DNA from: Motacilla alba alba
Taxonomy: Eukaryota > Chordata > Aves > Passeriformes > Motacillidae
Direction: 5' to 3'
NCBI RefSeq assembly: GCF_015832195.1
Contig: NC_052016.1
Span: 85,566,547-85,630,546 of the forward strand
DNA: 64,000 nucleotides
The notes under the pieces were generated by a model. It had not been told where the DNA came from. It searched no databases and saw nothing but the letters and a program-made list of their open reading frames with translations. The translations under genes and the position numbers were made by a program. Shown here one piece after another: positions 62,241 through 64,000 of this stretch; within the stretch, counting starts at the first letter, position 1; every line of letters starts with the position of its first letter.

Positions 62241-63380
62241 GGCCACACTCCCCCTCCTCGCCCCGCACCTCGTCCCCTTACTGCGTTGGAAGGCTGAATT
62301 TTGGGGGAAGGACACCCTCTCCTCCCTTTCCCTCTCCCTCTCACATGCACACACACCCCGCTCTGGCGGGTCCTTCCACCTCTTTTTCCCGACGAGGCCG
62401 TCACCAGCCGCATTGTCCCATGGGCAGAGCCCCCGGCCCCTCCGCAGCCTGTGCCCCCGCTGCGGCATCCATGGCTGCCAGGGAGGGGGCGATGGAGAAA
62501 GGGGGCGCGGAGCCTCCCCAGAGGGCGGTGACACCTCTCAGGAAAAGGGTTAGAAGGAGAAGGCGATATATACAGTTCAGGGGAAACAAGAAATTGCTCT
62601 CCCCTCGTCCCGCCTCCCCCCCTCCACACCCCTCTCCAGCTCCCTTCGCATCACCAGCCCGTAAGAACAAGAGAAGAGCAGTTTTAAAGCGAATTTCGGA
62701 AAACTTACAAAGACGGGAAAGCTTTCCCGGGCAAGCTGACGTTTGCTCTGTAGGTCTGGCACCTCCAGAAACCTGTTGAAAAACTCCTTTCAATAAAACA
62801 GTTTACCACCGACTTCGGGTGACCACTTGCTTTCCTCCCCGAAAGCTGCCGTGAGCCGCAGGCTGTGTTCGTGGCGGTGGCCCGACGAGAGAGTGCGGGG
62901 CTGGCTGCCGGTGCCTCTGCCCCCCTCCCTTCTTCCCTTCCTCCTTCGCTCCCTTCCCTTGTTACCCTGTGACATGGGGGAAAGGGGTTTTGCGGTTCAG
63001 AGGCAAATAAAGCACTTCTTAGGAGGGACGGCGACGTGACTTTGAACTTGGATCAGCTCCTCTGTTTCCTGCAGAGAGAGTAGGGCTGGAGCCCTGAAAG
63101 AATAGCAGAGAGCGGCCAGCCAGCGGGGGCTCCGGATGGAATTCACTGCGTCCCCCCGAAAGCGCCCCGATGCCGGCACCGCTGAGCAGGCAGAGCGAGG
63201 GGCGAGGGGAGGGAAGGCAGGAAATGCAGAAAAATAAGGTAAGGCGAAGAAAGAAAAAGGAGGCAAAATTAAAAAGGAAGGGAAAAAATGAATAACAGAG
63301 AAGAGAAAAGAATAGAAAGAAAGGGGAGGAAGAAAAGAAAGAAAATAAGGAAAAGAAAGAAAAGAAAGAAAATAAAGAGA
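62241..63380. other. GC-rich intergenic sequence, probable distal upstream of ZIC2
   Basis: CpG-rich from 62.25 to 62.55 kb, mixed after. No ZIC2 coding sequence or other gene is found. Overlapping open frames on both strands (up to 203 codons) carry no domain. Purine content rises from 63240 into the terminal repeat. Confidence 0.45.
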
Positions 63381-63849
63381 GGGAAGGAAGAAAGGGAGGG
63401 AGGGAGGGAGGGAGGGAAGGAAGGAAGGAATGAAGGAAGGAAGGAATGAAGGAAGGAAGGAAGGAAGGAAGGAAGGAAGGAAGGAAGGAAGGAAGGAAGG
63501 AAGGAAGGAAGGAAGGAAGGAAGGAAGGAAGGAAGGAAGGAAGGAAGGAAGGAAGGAAGGAAGGAAGGAAGGAAGGAAGGAAGGAAGGAAGGAAGGAAGG
63601 AAGGAAGGAAGGAAGGAAGGAAGGAAGGAAGGAAGGAAGGAAGGAAGGAAGGAAGGAAGGAAGGAAGGAAGGAAGGAAGGAAGGAAGGAAGGAAGGAAGG
63701 AAGGAAGGAAGGAAGGAAGGAAGGAAGGAAGGAAGGAAGGAAAAGGAAGGAAGGAAAAAGAAAGAAGAGAGAGAAAAGAAGGAAGAGAGAAAAGGAGAAA
63801 GAAAGGGAGAGAGAAAGAGAAAAAGAGAAAGAGAGAGAGAGAAAGAAAG

Positions 63850-63940
<91 letters not shown>
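63361..63940 (+). repeat. Polypurine tract: (GGAA)n then (GAAA)n
   Basis: About 580 bp is almost purely A and G on this strand, with T only at a few early positions (for example 63374, 63430 and 63446). It opens with a mixed purine lead including GGGA units. (GGAA)n follows to about 63741, with roughly 75 units and few interruptions. A mixed GAGAAA bridge and then (GAAA)n at about 63841-63939 complete it. GGAA is the ETS core, and long arrays can bind ETS factors. The tract can also form triplex DNA. The long open frame is repeat translation only. Confidence 0.97.
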
Positions 63941-64000
63941 ATTATATATTTGTATGAATATTCACCTTTGCTATTATTTTTTTTTTGCCAAAACTGTTTT

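Noticed and set aside
57900..64000. ZIC2 first exon
   Set aside because: I looked for the ZIC2 N-terminus and zinc-finger sequence on the + strand and found none. By human synteny it should lie beyond the right edge.

Overview
This is vertebrate nuclear DNA, and I infer a bird. It holds spliced genes with large introns, clusters of CpG islands and long simple repeats. I recognise no LINE-1, Alu or other mammal-type interspersed repeats. The species cannot be named from the sequence alone. There are no microbial operons, CRISPR arrays, tRNA or rRNA genes that I can recognise, and no previously undescribed protein system. The interest lies in the regulatory and repeat structure of a developmental gene locus.

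Two protein-coding genes are supported. From 1 to about 16.3 kb is the 3' end of CLYBL on the + strand: the last two coding exons (334-458 and 15691-15786), a 15.2 kb intron between them, and a short 3' UTR. CLYBL is the mitochondrial citramalyl-CoA lyase. From about 48.8 to 57.9 kb is ZIC5 on the - strand. It has two coding exons (56189-57488 and 51132-51586) that join in frame into a 584-residue zinc-finger transcription factor, with a 4.6 kb intron, a CCAAT-rich promoter and a probable long AT-rich 3' UTR. The order CLYBL(+) then ZIC5(-) matches the human 13q32 locus, where ZIC2 lies divergently beyond ZIC5. ZIC2 coding sequence is not in this window and probably starts just past the right edge.

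The 32 kb between the genes (16.5-48.8 kb) has no convincing protein gene. It contains CpG islands at about 17.1-17.5, 18.0-18.15 and 20.0-20.2 kb and a large island cluster at 40.6-44.3 kb. It also has a G/T-only block with a G-quadruplex motif near 19.1 kb, a 356 bp pyrimidine tract at 23.8 kb, a nested palindrome at 30.7 kb, and blocks rich in TAAT and POU-octamer motifs that look like developmental enhancers. The clearest unexplained signal is a pair of related 33 bp elements 855 bp apart (46460 and 47315), each built on an RFX X-box-like core.

Right of ZIC5 (57.9-64 kb) is the presumed ZIC5-ZIC2 intergenic region. It holds CpG-rich sequence, a small minisatellite, a TATC microsatellite, two enhancer-like blocks and, at the edge, about 580 bp of almost pure purine made of GGAA and GAAA repeats. 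CLYBL and ZIC5 are neighbours by conserved synteny, not by function. The non-coding DNA most likely serves ZIC5 and ZIC2, which is inference.
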